A stretch of 64,000 bases of DNA, taken from positions 30,715-94,714 of the forward strand of contig NZ_QNRK01000028.1 in NCBI RefSeq assembly GCF_003315135.1, read 5' to 3'. Below are positions 26,299 through 35,902 of the stretch, piece by piece. The first letter of the stretch is position 1. Each line of letters opens with the position of its first letter. Source of the stretch: Roseiarcus fermentans. Lineage in GTDB: Bacteria; Pseudomonadota; Alphaproteobacteria; Rhizobiales; Beijerinckiaceae. The notes below the pieces were generated by a model. That model did not search any database, had not been told where the DNA came from, and saw only the letters and a list, made by a program, of their open reading frames with translations. The position numbers were made by a program, and so were the translations under genes.

Positions 26299-27720
26299 AT
26301 GGATGTTTACTATGGCAACGCGCCCACTTGTTGGAGCCGGCTGCGGCCGGCGGAACGAAGCGTCCGGGCGGCGCTGCCGCTCGTGCTCGGCGTCCTGACG
26401 CTGGCGGGGATGGCGCGGGCGCAGGACGCGACCAACGCGGCCGCCGGCGGGTCGGGTTCGGCCGCCGCGTCTCGTTCCGACGCAGCCCTCGGAATCCAGG
26501 GAGCCCCCCTTCCGGCAAACGGTCTGGTCGTCGGCGGGTTCCTCGTTTACCCCTCGATCTTCGTCGGCGCGATCTACAACGACAATCTCTTCACGTCCGA
26601 AAACCACCGGGTGAACGGCATGGGCCTCGAGTTCACGCCGAACGTGGTCGCGGTTGACGATCAGGGGATCCACAAGACCACGCTCACGCTCAACGCCGAC
26701 GCCACCGTCTATCCCGACGCGTCGCGCCCGCCCTTCACGAACACGCCGTCGCCGAACAACGTCACCGGGACAGCGTCTTTCGACCATGTCTGGAAGCCGA
26801 CCGCAGACCTGACGGTCGACGTGACCGGCGCATTCACCCGCCAGAACGGAATTTTCGGGACATTCGGCGCAGCCGGCTCGTCGTTCGTCTCCTCGATCAA
26901 CACGACCAGCACCGCGGCGCTGAACCAGAACTGGAATGAGGCGAGCGGCGCGCTGGCGATCGAGAAACTCCTGGCCGACCGCTTCTACGTGAGGGTCGGC
27001 GCCGGGGCGCAACTCACGCAATACGAAGCGCTTCCGCTCGGAGGCGGTTCGCAGAGCGGCGCCAGTTACGACGCGTTCGTGCGGACGGGCTACTGGGTGA
27101 CGCCGCAACTGAGCGTGTTCATCGAAGGCGGCGGCGACTGGGCGCGCTACTGGAACGGCTGGTACGACACGAATGGCTATCGCGTGATCGGCGGCCTCAG
27201 GTCCGATCTCATCGGCCTGTTTCGCGGCGAAATTTACGCCGGCTACCAGACGCAGAACAGCGTCAGTCGTGTCTTCGGGTCCGTCGGCGCGCCGGCATTC
27301 GGCGGAAGGATCTCCTACTATCCGACGCGGTATCTCACGCTCGCCGTATCCCTCGAAAATTCCGTTGGATCTGCCGTTACACAATTGCCGCCGGTCGCCG
27401 TGGTTCAATTGCAGCCAATTCCGTTGCAGGCGATCGCTGGATCGCCGAACGGCGTCACGTCTCAGGCGCGATTCGAGGCAGATTATTCGTTGGCGACGTC
27501 TTGGTCCTTGGCGGTGCGGGGAGGATGGGCGCGGACGGCCTGGTCGAACAGTCCTCTCGACGATACCGCTTGGACATTTGGCGGTGGCTTAAATTATACC
27601 TACTGGAGAAACATCGCATTGACTTTTAACTATCAATACACGGCGACAACCTCAAATCGCAATTATGTCGCTGTATATCATCAAAACATAATTTCGGCTG
27701 GGCTAACTTATCACTATTAA
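26299..27720 (+). CDS. Outer-membrane beta-barrel protein of the exopolysaccharide locus
   Basis: 473 aa. The signal peptide has a long n-region (MDVYYGNAPTCW...RPAER) and cleavage after ARA or ARAQ. The rest is alternating beta-strand sequence rich in Tyr, Trp, Asn and Gly and ends in an aromatic terminal strand (SAGLTYHY), the signal for BAM insertion. Similar barrels occur in alphaproteobacterial polysaccharide loci and probably form or assist the secretion pore, which would explain the short Wza. It is the first gene of the long + strand cluster. The start has no good ribosome-binding site. Confidence 0.8.
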   Translation: MDVYYGNAPTCWSRLRPAERSVRAALPLVLGVLTLAGMARAQDATNAAAGGSGSAAASRSDAALGIQGAPLPANGLVVGGFLVYPSIFVGAIYNDNLFTSENHRVNGMGLEFTPNVVAVDDQGIHKTTLTLNADATVYPDASRPPFTNTPSPNNVTGTASFDHVWKPTADLTVDVTGAFTRQNGIFGTFGAAGSSFVSSINTTSTAALNQNWNEASGALAIEKLLADRFYVRVGAGAQLTQYEALPLGGGSQSGASYDAFVRTGYWVTPQLSVFIEGGGDWARYWNGWYDTNGYRVIGGLRSDLIGLFRGEIYAGYQTQNSVSRVFGSVGAPAFGGRISYYPTRYLTLAVSLENSVGSAVTQLPPVAVVQLQPIPLQAIAGSPNGVTSQARFEADYSLATSWSLAVRGGWARTAWSNSPLDDTAWTFGGGLNYTYWRNIALTFNYQYTATTSNRNYVAVYHQNIISAGLTYHY

Positions 27721-27737
27721 CTGTTTTGGGGTGCGCG

Positions 27738-28211
27738 ATGAGAATAGTCGCCATAGGCTTGTTCGCGACGGCCGCCGCTGTTCTGACGGTCCCGGCATCG
27801 GCCCAGCAGATCCGGACGCCCGGCGAACTCGGCGCCGCGGCGGTGCAGGTCCCGCTGTCGCCAACGGCGCGGCGCACGCGAGATCGACTGATCGCCGACC
27901 CCGGCGCCATCGCAGCCGTGGTCAGGGCCGCCAACAGGGCGAACCCCAGGGATCGCAGGGAGATCGAGCGCGGCATCGTGGCCGCGCTGGTCTATCTCAG
28001 CCGTTATGATCCGGCCGGCTCCCGGGCGATTTCGACCTTCCTGGCGGACAACGCCGGCGACCCGGTGGTCGCCGACGTCGTCGCCGACTTCGCGGCCCTG
28101 ACCTCCGCTGCGCCATACGGCGGCGCTGGCGGTCTCGGCCTGGAGGGGGGCCTGGGCGGCGGCGGGGGCGGCTTTTCCTCCAGTCCTGGCTCGCCCGCCA
28201 GCGTGCAATAG
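27738..28211 (+). CDS. Small secreted protein with Gly-rich tail
   Basis: 157 aa. A signal peptide is clear (MRIVAIGLFATAAAVLTVPASA|QQ). The mature part is a helical domain of about 100 residues (TARRTRDRLIADPGAIAAVV...ERGIVAALVYLSRYD) followed by a glycine/serine-rich tail (GGLGGGGGGFSSSPG). The family is not recognised. It is located between the outer-membrane barrel and the NusG-like gene with short gaps, so it is probably an envelope component of polysaccharide export. ATG 27738 is chosen over an in-frame upstream codon because it gives a proper signal peptide. Confidence 0.8.
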   Translation: MRIVAIGLFATAAAVLTVPASAQQIRTPGELGAAAVQVPLSPTARRTRDRLIADPGAIAAVVRAANRANPRDRREIERGIVAALVYLSRYDPAGSRAISTFLADNAGDPVVADVVADFAALTSAAPYGGAGGLGLEGGLGGGGGGFSSSPGSPASVQ

Positions 28212-28215
28212 GTCT

Positions 28216-28791
28216 GTGGCCTTGCTCTCACTCCATCCGCGAGAACCCGCGCAGCCGCATGGAGCCGCTGCGCCTGTCGACAGGCCGCTCGACCAAGGCG
28301 AGCGATGGCATGTCGTACAGACACTGGCGCATCGGGAATTCGGCGCGGCGATGCAGTTGCGCGCCCAGGATCTGCGCGTCTTCCTGCCGTTCGTCCGGGC
28401 GTCCGTCCGCCATGCGAGGCGAACCCGCGATGTCTGTCGCGCGGCGTTTCCCGGCTACCTGTTCGTCGCGCTGGATCTCGATCGCGACCGCTGGCGCTCG
28501 ATCAACGGAACGATCGGCGTCCTGCGCCTGATCATGGGCGAGAACGGACCGCTGCCGGTTCCCGCCGGGGTCGTCGAGACGCTGTTCGGCTATCTCGACG
28601 AGACCGGCGCCTGTCGCTTCGACCGCGATCTCGTCACGGGCCAGTCCGTGCGCGTCGCCTCGGGGCCGCTGGCCCAGGCGATGGGCCGACTGGTGCGGCT
28701 CGACTCGCGCGGCAAGGTGCGGGTGCTCCTCGAAATTCTCGGCGGCCAGATCTACGCCACCCTGGACAGGGCGAACCTGGAAGCCGTCTGA
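28216..28791 (+). CDS. NusG/RfaH-like transcription elongation factor
   Basis: 191 aa. The N-terminal NGN domain begins WHVVQTLAHREFGAAMQL and includes FLPFVR and the typical FPGYLFVALDLD strand. A KOW-like C-terminal part follows (TGQSVRVASGPLAQAMGRLVRLD). Such specialised NusG paralogues bind RNA polymerase and carry it through long polysaccharide operons. Position near the start of the cluster fits this. GTG 28216 lies 4 bp after the previous stop. A strong hairpin follows the stop codon. Confidence 0.88.
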   Translation: MALLSLHPREPAQPHGAAAPVDRPLDQGERWHVVQTLAHREFGAAMQLRAQDLRVFLPFVRASVRHARRTRDVCRAAFPGYLFVALDLDRDRWRSINGTIGVLRLIMGENGPLPVPAGVVETLFGYLDETGACRFDRDLVTGQSVRVASGPLAQAMGRLVRLDSRGKVRVLLEILGGQIYATLDRANLEAV

Positions 28792-28795
28792 CACC

Positions 28796-28819
28796 CGCGC
28801 GCCCCGCGCGGGGCGCGCG
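28796..28819. repeat. Perfect 24-bp GC palindrome after the NusG-like gene
   Basis: Twelve-base arms, all G or C, centred at 28807/28808, directly after the NusG-like stop. As RNA it would form a very stable hairpin. There is no following T-run, so it is not a standard intrinsic terminator; a pause site, attenuator or mRNA-stability element is possible. Confidence 0.7.
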
Positions 28820-28842
28820 CGCCGCCGAATCTCCCTCCACGC

Positions 28843-28858
28843 GTGAACGTCAGTTCAC
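28843..28858. repeat. Inverted repeat GTGAAC-GTCA-GTTCAC upstream of the ligase gene
   Basis: Perfect 6-bp arms around a 4-bp centre, 24 bp before the next start. Possible operator; no -10/-35 is clear around it. Confidence 0.4.
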
Positions 28859-28881
28859 CCGAAGTGCGGTAGCATGCCGAA

Positions 28882-30375
28882 ATGACCGCGATGTCGAGAC
28901 ACAAGGACGGATTCGACCCTGCCGCGTCCCAGGACGGGGGCACGGCGCCGGATCAGCCGACCCTGCGAGCGCTGGGCGACGACCCGATCGAAGCCTGTCT
29001 GTTCGTCGGCCTCATCGCCGGGCTCGCGTGGGTTCCGCTCTGGCTCGGCGGCAACCGGCTTTTGCCATGGAGCGTGGATGCGATCGTATTCCCCGCCCTG
29101 GCGTTCGTTTACGAGGTCTCGAACCTCGCGCGCGCGCGCCGGCATGCGATCGCCGTCAAACGGATCGCCGTTGCGGCCGCATTGTTTCTGGCCGTCGTCG
29201 TGTGGATTCTCGCCCAGATGTCGACGCTCGTGATGTCCGGCCTCGCCCACCCGATATGGGCGATGGCTTCGGACGCGCTCGGCCGAAGCGCGGCCGCCGG
29301 CCTGCCCGGGACGATCAGCGTCAATCCCGCGGCCACCGGACGGGCGCTGATGCGCTTGCTCACCGATGCGAGCGTGCTGTGGCTTGCGATGCAGCTCTGC
29401 CGCAGGGCGGCGCGGGCGCAACTGTTGCTGCTCTTCGTCGCCGGCGTCGTCGCCGCCTATTCCGCCCTCGGGCTGATCCTGGCGGTCGCGGCGCACGGCG
29501 CGATCCCGTTCCTGGATGCGCCCGACGGAAGCGGCTTCGTTCGCTCGACCTTCGCCAACCCGAACTCCTTCGCCACCTATGCTGGTCTCGGCCTGATAAC
29601 CGTCACCGCGCTCGCGTTGCGCCTGTACCAGCACGCCATGTCCGACACCGCCGGGATCGCTTCCAATCGGATCGGGAGCCTGATCGCCGCCACGGGCGCC
29701 CGGGCCGGCTTCTGCCTCGGCGCCCTGCTGGTGATCCTGGTCGCGCTCCTCGGGACAGCCTCGAGAGGCGGGATTCTGGCCACCATGCTCGGCGTGTTCG
29801 CCGTCCTCGTCTTGACGACGACGCGCCGGCGGCGGCGGCAGGGCGAGCGGATCGAGGGGATCGCCTTCGTCGCGGCGGCGATCGCGGTGACGTTCATCGG
29901 GTTCGGCGACCGGTTCGTCGGCCGCATCGCGACCGCGGGTCTCGGCGACGTCAGCCGCCTCGCCGTCGACGCCATCGCCATGCGCGCGATCCTCGACGCC
30001 CCGCTTCTCGGATTCGGTTATGGCGCCTTCGCCGACGTGTTCCCGATGTACCGGGACCAGTCGATCTCGAACTTCGAAGTCTGGGACCTCGCCCACAACA
30101 CCTATGTCGAGGTCTGGCTCGGCCTCGGCCTCGTCTTCGGCACGGCGCTGATGACGGCGCTGGCGCTGCTCGTGCTCAAGTGCGCCATCGGGGCGGTGAT
30201 ACGGCAGCGCGACTCGATGGCGCCGGTCGTCGCCACGGCCGCCGCGCTGACCGTCGGCGTGCACGCGCTCGTCGACTTCAGCCTGCAGATCCAGGCCGTG
30301 TCACTGACGTTCATGGCCCTGCTGGGCGCCGGCGTCGCGCAGTCGGAAAGCTCCCGTCACGCCGTCGCCGATTGA
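28882..30375 (+). CDS. O-antigen ligase / Wzy-type polymerase family membrane protein
   Basis: 497 aa with about 11-12 membrane segments. The Wzy_C (O-antigen ligase) region is recognisable by the periplasmic loop containing STFANPNSFATYAGLGL and TASRGGILATMLG, and later LGFGYGAF and HNTYVEVWLGLGL. Members either polymerise repeat units or transfer glycans from undecaprenyl carriers. The N-terminal ~35 residues are cytosolic. A second polymerase candidate of another family (EpsG) is at 48399, so the division of labour is open. Confidence 0.88.
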   Translation: MTAMSRHKDGFDPAASQDGGTAPDQPTLRALGDDPIEACLFVGLIAGLAWVPLWLGGNRLLPWSVDAIVFPALAFVYEVSNLARARRHAIAVKRIAVAAALFLAVVVWILAQMSTLVMSGLAHPIWAMASDALGRSAAAGLPGTISVNPAATGRALMRLLTDASVLWLAMQLCRRAARAQLLLLFVAGVVAAYSALGLILAVAAHGAIPFLDAPDGSGFVRSTFANPNSFATYAGLGLITVTALALRLYQHAMSDTAGIASNRIGSLIAATGARAGFCLGALLVILVALLGTASRGGILATMLGVFAVLVLTTTRRRRRQGERIEGIAFVAAAIAVTFIGFGDRFVGRIATAGLGDVSRLAVDAIAMRAILDAPLLGFGYGAFADVFPMYRDQSISNFEVWDLAHNTYVEVWLGLGLVFGTALMTALALLVLKCAIGAVIRQRDSMAPVVATAAALTVGVHALVDFSLQIQAVSLTFMALLGAGVAQSESSRHAVAD

Positions 30376-30403
30376 CCCTCGAACAAGCCCAGGAAAGGCG
30401 CAG

Positions 30404-32683
30404 ATGCTGAAGCGCTTGGACGGTCCGGAAACCGGTCGTGGCGATACCCTGCATCCGGACAGGAAGGAGCCGGCCTCCTTCGATTTCCTGGACGCGATCA
30501 ACTTCGCATGGCGCAACTGGAAGTTCATTGCCGGCGTCGCCGCGCTCGCGGTCCTGATCGGGGGGCTCTACATCGCCCGCCAAACGCCGCTCTACACCGC
30601 GACGGCCCAGTTGCTGCTCGATCCCAACAAGGAGAAGGCGGGCGCCCAGGATTCGATGCTCGCCGGATTCGCGCTCGATCTGCCCGCCATCGAGAGCCAG
30701 ATTCAGGTCATCCGCTCCACCTCGCTGCTCAGCCGTGTGGTGCGGCAGGATCATCTCGTCACCGACCCGGAGTTCGGCGCCGCGACCCCGGTCGTGGGCA
30801 GCCGGGGGCTGCTCGGCCCGATCCGCGCGTTCTTCAGCCCCGCCCCCGCGCCTGCGCCGTCGGCGGCGCCTGCCGGACGCGACGAACTCGGCCGCAGCGA
30901 GCCGCCCACGCTCGAAGTGGCGCAGACGGTGCAAAACGTCATGGGCGCGGTGGGCGTTAGCCGCAACGGCCAATCGCTGGTGCTCAACGTCTCCTTCACC
31001 TCGGCCGATCCGGCGAAAGCCGTCCGGCTCGCCAACGCCATCGCCGACGCCTATGTCATCGACAAGCTCGACGCGCGCTTCGAAGCGGCCAAGCGCGCCT
31101 CCGCCTGGCTCAGCGACCGCCTCGTCGACTTGCGCAAGCAGTTACGCGAGTCGGAGGAAGCGGTCGCGCGCTTCCGCTCGGACAACAATCTCATCGGCGC
31201 GGGCGGCGGCAACGTCACGCTGAACCAGGACCAGCTCGGACAGCTCAACGGCCGGCGGGTCGCCGCCCGCGCCGAGACCGCCGACAAGAAGGCGCGGCTC
31301 GACCTGTTGCTGCAGGTGCAGGCGGCGGGCGGCTCCGTCGCGGACCTGCCCGATATCGCCAACGCCGGCGCCATCCCCGAACTGCGGCAGCAGGAGAACG
31401 ACCTCATGCGCCAGGCGGCGGACCTGCTCGCTCGCTATTCCGACCGCCATCCTTCGGTCGTCAACATCCACGCGCAACTCGCCGATCTGCGCCGCTCGAT
31501 CGCCAGGGAAGCCGAGCGGCTCGCCGCCGATGTCAAGCACGACTACGACATGGCGCTGGCGCGCCAGCAGGCGATCGAGAAGACGCTGAACGAGGTCACG
31601 GGGGAAACGGATCTCGACGCCTCCAAGGCCATCACGCTGCGCGAACTCGAGCGCAACGCCGCCGTCGACAAGACCCTGTTCGAGGAGTTCCTTCAGCGCG
31701 CGAAAGTGACGGAGGAGCAGTCCACTTTCGAGGCCCGCGACGCCCGTGTCATCACCCCGGCGCAGCCGCCGGCCCCGCAGACGTCGCCCCGGACGATGCT
31801 CGTCCTCGGCGCGTCGCTCGTCCTGGGTCTCGCGGCCGGAGTGGGGGGCGCCTTCGTCGTCGAATTGCTCAATCCCGGCTTCACGACGCCGCGGCAGGTC
31901 GAGGAATTTCTAGACCTGCCGCTGCTCGCCTCGATCGCCCTCATGGAAACGCGCGATCTCACCAACGACGGCGTGTTGATCACGATGCCGGAATATCCTT
32001 TCGTCAAGCCGCTGTCGCGATTCTCCGAGGCGTTCCGTTCGTTGCGCAGCGCCGTGCAAATGAGCGACGTCGACAATCCGCCGAAAGTGCTGCTCGTGAC
32101 TTCGACCGTCCCCAGCGAAGGCAAATCGACGATCGCGATGACCACCGCAGCCTCCGCGGCGCGGTCGGGGCTTCGGACCCTGATCGTCGAGGGCGACCTG
32201 CGGCATCCGACCGTCTCACGCTATTTCAACGCCGCGGACGGCCCGGGCCTGGTCGATCACCTGGTCTACGGCGCCGAGCTCTCGAGCGTCGTCTTGCGCG
32301 ACGAAAAGCTTCAGCTGTGGGTGCTGCCCGCCGGCGCCAAGACGCAGAATCCGCCCGACCTGCTCGGCTCGGATCGCTTCCGGGCGCTCATCGCCGAGCT
32401 CCGCGAGCAATACGACCTGATCCTCATCGATTCTCCGCCGCTTGGACCCGTCGTCGACGCGTTGATCGTTTCCCAACTCGTCGACAAGACGCTGTTCGTC
32501 GTGCGATGGGCGTCCACGCCGCGGGAAATGGTCGCCCATTCCGTCGAGCGGCTCGCCAGTCATCGAAAGGTGGCGGGAGTGGTCTTCAATTACGTGGTGC
32601 ATGCGCAGGCGCAGAAATACGGGAAGTACGCGTACTCGTATTACTATGGCGATCGTTACTACAAGAAATACTATACGGAATGA
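30404..32683 (+). CDS. Wzc-type polysaccharide co-polymerase with BY-kinase domain
   Basis: 759 aa. An N-terminal Wzz domain follows the first membrane helix (FIAGVAALAVLIGGLYIA), then a long periplasmic coiled coil (~residues 190-440), a second membrane helix (~465-485) and a cytosolic bacterial tyrosine kinase. The kinase has Walker A in TSTVPSEGKST (~565-575) and Walker B LILIDSPP (~672), and the C-terminus carries a cluster of about ten tyrosines (last 25 residues), the autophosphorylation sites. It controls chain length and export together with the Wza-like protein. Its stop overlaps the next start by ATGA. Confidence 0.95.
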   Translation: MLKRLDGPETGRGDTLHPDRKEPASFDFLDAINFAWRNWKFIAGVAALAVLIGGLYIARQTPLYTATAQLLLDPNKEKAGAQDSMLAGFALDLPAIESQIQVIRSTSLLSRVVRQDHLVTDPEFGAATPVVGSRGLLGPIRAFFSPAPAPAPSAAPAGRDELGRSEPPTLEVAQTVQNVMGAVGVSRNGQSLVLNVSFTSADPAKAVRLANAIADAYVIDKLDARFEAAKRASAWLSDRLVDLRKQLRESEEAVARFRSDNNLIGAGGGNVTLNQDQLGQLNGRRVAARAETADKKARLDLLLQVQAAGGSVADLPDIANAGAIPELRQQENDLMRQAADLLARYSDRHPSVVNIHAQLADLRRSIAREAERLAADVKHDYDMALARQQAIEKTLNEVTGETDLDASKAITLRELERNAAVDKTLFEEFLQRAKVTEEQSTFEARDARVITPAQPPAPQTSPRTMLVLGASLVLGLAAGVGGAFVVELLNPGFTTPRQVEEFLDLPLLASIALMETRDLTNDGVLITMPEYPFVKPLSRFSEAFRSLRSAVQMSDVDNPPKVLLVTSTVPSEGKSTIAMTTAASAARSGLRTLIVEGDLRHPTVSRYFNAADGPGLVDHLVYGAELSSVVLRDEKLQLWVLPAGAKTQNPPDLLGSDRFRALIAELREQYDLILIDSPPLGPVVDALIVSQLVDKTLFVVRWASTPREMVAHSVERLASHRKVAGVVFNYVVHAQAQKYGKYAYSYYYGDRYYKKYYTE

Positions 32684-33411
32684 TCCGAGTCCGCGAAATC
32701 CGCTTCTGGACGGCGATCATCGTCATGATCCTGTCGGGACTGGCGATTGGAAGCGGCGCCACGGGTTTGAGCCTCGCGCTCGCCGAACGGTCCGCTGACG
32801 CGGCGAGCGCGGCGACCGCGTTGGCGCCTTTCGTCGGAGACAGTCTCGTCGGCGACGTCGCGGCGCGGGCCGCCGCGAGGCTGGCCCGACCACGGTCGCC
32901 CGTCGAGGCGGAGACATTGGCGGGCCAGCTGTTGTCGCAGGCGCCGCTGAGCTCCGGCGCCTGGCTGGATCTGGCGATTGCCCGGCGGGAGGCCGGAGAG
33001 CCGGCCGAGACCGTCGCCGCCGCGCTGGCGATGTCGACGACGACCGGCCCCAACGAACTGCGCTTCATGACGGCGCGCGCCAAATTCGCGTTGCCGTTCT
33101 GGAAGTCCCTGCCTCCGGACGTTCAGCATGCGGTGATCGCCGACCTCGTCGGGGGCTGGGCCGGGATCGACCCGGGCGCCAGGACGAAGCTCAGGACGAT
33201 GCTCTCGAGCGCGCCCGAAGGGACAGTCGAAGCGATGCGGACCGCGTTGCTTCTGAACGGCGGCGACGACGCGGCGGCCGTCGACGCGGCGCTTCTGCCG
33301 GCCGCGCCGCCATCGAGCGAGCGCGTCGAACCGGGCGAACTGTCGGGGACGGACGGCGCCGACGACGTCTCGTCAGACCTCGGGCGCGCCTCGCCCGACC
33401 AGCGGAACTGA
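32680..33411 (+). CDS. Membrane-anchored protein coupled to the Wzc gene
   Basis: 243 aa, no family recognised. It has an N-terminal membrane helix ([21 protein letters not shown]) and a helical, Ala-rich periplasmic part that looks like TPR-type repeats ([22 protein letters not shown]), then a charged disordered tail. ATG 32680 overlaps the Wzc stop (ATGA), so the two proteins are made together and probably act together in the envelope. Similar small anchored proteins follow Wzc in other alphaproteobacterial loci. Confidence 0.75.
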   Translation: MIRVREIRFWTAIIVMILSGLAIGSGATGLSLALAERSADAASAATALAPFVGDSLVGDVAARAAARLARPRSPVEAETLAGQLLSQAPLSSGAWLDLAIARREAGEPAETVAAALAMSTTTGPNELRFMTARAKFALPFWKSLPPDVQHAVIADLVGGWAGIDPGARTKLRTMLSSAPEGTVEAMRTALLLNGGDDAAAVDAALLPAAPPSSERVEPGELSGTDGADDVSSDLGRASPDQRN

Positions 33412-33560
33412 ACCCGCGCCGCCGGCTCTGTCCGGTCCGCCGCTCCGCGTCCGTGGCCCGGAGGGCGCGGCGGCGCGGACGCCAAGACGAACGATCGGCC
33501 GCGGAACCGGCCGAGTTCGACACCTGCTATCGACTTCCACGCGGCTACCGAGGGCAACCG

Positions 33561-34850
33561 ATGCAGATCGATTTCCAACCGACCGCGACCGGCAAACTCG
33601 CAGTGATCGGCCTGGGTTATGTCGGTTTGCCGCTCGCCGTCGAATTCGGCAAGGTGCGGGATGTCGTCGGCTTCGACATCAATGCGTCTCGGGTCGAGGC
33701 GCTGCGCACCGGCTGCGACACGACCCTCGAGGTTGCGGACGAAGACTTGCGCGCGGCGAAGTCGCTGCGTTTCACCAGCAATTGCGCCGACCTCGACACC
33801 TGCAGGCTGTTCATCGTCACGGTGCCCACTCCGATCGACGGCCATAAGCGTCCGGATCTCGGGCCGTTGCTGCGGGCCTCGAAAACGGTCGGCAAGGCCC
33901 TGAAGCGCGGCGACATCGTCATCTACGAGTCGACCGTCTACCCGGGGGCGACGGAAGAGGACTGCGTGCCGGTTCTCGAATCCGAATCGGGTCTGACGTT
34001 CAACCAGGATTTCTTCGTCGGCTACAGTCCCGAGCGCATCAATCCGGGCGACAAGCTGCACCGGCTGACCGAGATCAAGAAGGTGACCTCCGGCTCGACG
34101 CCCGAGGCGTCGGAGATCGTCGACTCTCTCTATCGGCAGATCATTTCCGCCGGCACCCACAAGGCGCCGAGCATCCGCGTCGCCGAGGCCGCGAAGGTGA
34201 TCGAGAACACCCAGAGAGATCTCAATATCGCCCTGGTCAACGAGCTGGCGATCATCTTCAACAAATTGGGCCTCGACACCGAGGCCGTTCTGATCGCCGC
34301 GGGCACGAAGTGGAATTTCCTGTCCTTCCGGCCGGGGTTGGTCGGAGGCCACTGCATCGGCGTCGACCCCTACTATCTGACGCACAAGGCGCAGGCGATC
34401 GGCTATCATCCCGAGATTATCCTGGCCGGCCGGCGCCTGAACGACGGGATGGGGGCCTATGTCGGTTCGCGACTGACCAAGGCGATGATCCGCCGTCGCA
34501 TCCAGATCGACGGCGCCAAGGTCCTGGTGATGGGGCTCACCTTCAAGGAGAATTGCCCGGATATCCGCAACTCGCGCGTCATCGATCTGATCAATGAGCT
34601 GAAGCAGTACAACGTCGGCGTCGATGTCTACGACCCGTGGGCGAATCCCGAGCAGGCCCGCCAGGAATATGGCCTGTCGCCGACGGCCGCCCTCACCCCC
34701 GACAGCTACGACGGCATCGTTCTGGCGGTCGCGCACGACCTGTTTCGCGCGATGGGACCGGAAAAGATCCGCGCCCTGGGCAAGCCGGCCCACGTCCTGT
34801 TCGACGTCAAGAACCTGTTCGCCGCCGACCAGTCGGACGTCCGCCTGTGA
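33561..34850 (+). CDS. tviB: UDP-N-acetyl-D-glucosamine 6-dehydrogenase (TviB/VipA type)
   Basis: 429 aa, the usual length for TviB/WbpO-type nucleotide-sugar dehydrogenases. It has NAD-binding [14 protein letters not shown] at the N-terminus, [18 protein letters not shown], the catalytic Cys in [12 protein letters not shown] (about residue 265) and [13 protein letters not shown]. It oxidises C6 of UDP-GlcNAc in two steps to UDP-GlcNAcA. The next gene encodes the matching 4-epimerase and overlaps by GTGA, so the pair supplies UDP-GalNAcA for the polymer. AGGG lies upstream of ATG 33561. Confidence 0.92.
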   Translation: MQIDFQPTATGKLAVIGLGYVGLPLAVEFGKVRDVVGFDINASRVEALRTGCDTTLEVADEDLRAAKSLRFTSNCADLDTCRLFIVTVPTPIDGHKRPDLGPLLRASKTVGKALKRGDIVIYESTVYPGATEEDCVPVLESESGLTFNQDFFVGYSPERINPGDKLHRLTEIKKVTSGSTPEASEIVDSLYRQIISAGTHKAPSIRVAEAAKVIENTQRDLNIALVNELAIIFNKLGLDTEAVLIAAGTKWNFLSFRPGLVGGHCIGVDPYYLTHKAQAIGYHPEIILAGRRLNDGMGAYVGSRLTKAMIRRRIQIDGAKVLVMGLTFKENCPDIRNSRVIDLINELKQYNVGVDVYDPWANPEQARQEYGLSPTAALTPDSYDGIVLAVAHDLFRAMGPEKIRALGKPAHVLFDVKNLFAADQSDVRL

Positions 34851-35902
34851 CCGAGGCGGCGGCGGCCTATCGCAAGGTTCGCCGTGACCTGCAGGAGACG
34901 CCGAGATCGTGGCTGGTCACGGGCGTCGCGGGCTTCATCGGTTCGAACCTGCTCGAAACGTTGCTCGAGCTCGGTCAGCGGGTGATCGGGCTGGACAATT
35001 TCTCGACCGGCCACGCGCGCAATCTCGACGACGTGCGGGCCCGGGCCGGCGCCGCGCGCTGGCGCGGATTCGACCTGATCGAAGGCGACGTCACGCGGCT
35101 CGCCGACTGCCGCAAGGCGTGCGCCGGCGTCGACTGCGTCCTGCACCAGGCGGCGCTCGGATCGGTGCCGCGCAGCCTCCTCGATCCGATCGCGACCAAC
35201 GCCGCCAATGTCGACGGCTTCCTGAACATGCTGGTCGCCGCGCGCGACGCGGAGGCGTCTCGGTTCGTTTATGCCGCGAGCAGTTCGACCTACGGCGATC
35301 ATCCGGGACTTCCAAAGGTCGAAGACGTGATCGGCCGGCCGCTGAGCCCATACGCCGTCACGAAATACGTCAACGAACTCTATGCCGACGTGTTCGCCCG
35401 CTGCTACGGCCTCGAGTCGATCGGCCTGCGCTACTTCAACGTGTTCGGTCCGCGGCAGGACCCGCACGGCGCCTACGCCGCCGTCATCCCGAAATGGACC
35501 GCGGCGATGATCGCCGGCGAGCCGGTCGTCATCAACGGCGACGGCGAGACGAGCCGGGATTTCACCTTCGTCGACAACGTGGTGCAGATCAACCTGCTCG
35601 CGGCGACGACCCGGTCGCCCGACGCCGTCAACCAGATCTACAACGTGGCGGTCGGCGACCGCGTGACGCTGAACGGCCTGTACGGAGAGCTGAAGCGGCT
35701 GTTGTCCCCACACCATCCGCGCCTCGCCGACGCGCGCCCGATCCACCGCGAGTTCCGCGCCGGCGACGTGCGTCACAGCCAGGCGGACATCGGCAAGGCG
35801 CGGAGGCTCATGGGCTACGCGCCCAGTCATCGGTTCGCCGAAGGCCTGCTTCTCACCGTCCGCCGTCATGTCGAGGCGGCCCGGCAGCCGGCCGCGTCAT
35901 GA
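34847..35902 (+). CDS. tviC: UDP-N-acetylglucosaminuronate 4-epimerase (TviC/VipB type)
   Basis: 351 aa extended SDR. The N-terminus [21 protein letters not shown] followed by GFIGSNLLE is characteristic of the TviC/WbpP group. The active site has [13 protein letters not shown] and YAVTKYVNE (Tyr-x-x-x-Lys), and later [13 protein letters not shown]. It turns UDP-GlcNAcA into UDP-GalNAcA. GTG 34847 overlaps the TviB stop, and the 3' end overlaps the ABC exporter by ATGA, so the three genes are translationally chained. Confidence 0.92.
   Translation: MTEAAAAYRKVRRDLQETPRSWLVTGVAGFIGSNLLETLLELGQRVIGLDNFSTGHARNLDDVRARAGAARWRGFDLIEGDVTRLADCRKACAGVDCVLHQAALGSVPRSLLDPIATNAANVDGFLNMLVAARDAEASRFVYAASSSTYGDHPGLPKVEDVIGRPLSPYAVTKYVNELYADVFARCYGLESIGLRYFNVFGPRQDPHGAYAAVIPKWTAAMIAGEPVVINGDGETSRDFTFVDNVVQINLLAATTRSPDAVNQIYNVAVGDRVTLNGLYGELKRLLSPHHPRLADARPIHREFRAGDVRHSQADIGKARRLMGYAPSHRFAEGLLLTVRRHVEAARQPAAS

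Noticed and set aside
34909..35898. Upstream extension of the ABC exporter frame through tviC
   Set aside because: Same reason: tviC motifs are in the other frame, and ATG 35899 overlaps its stop.
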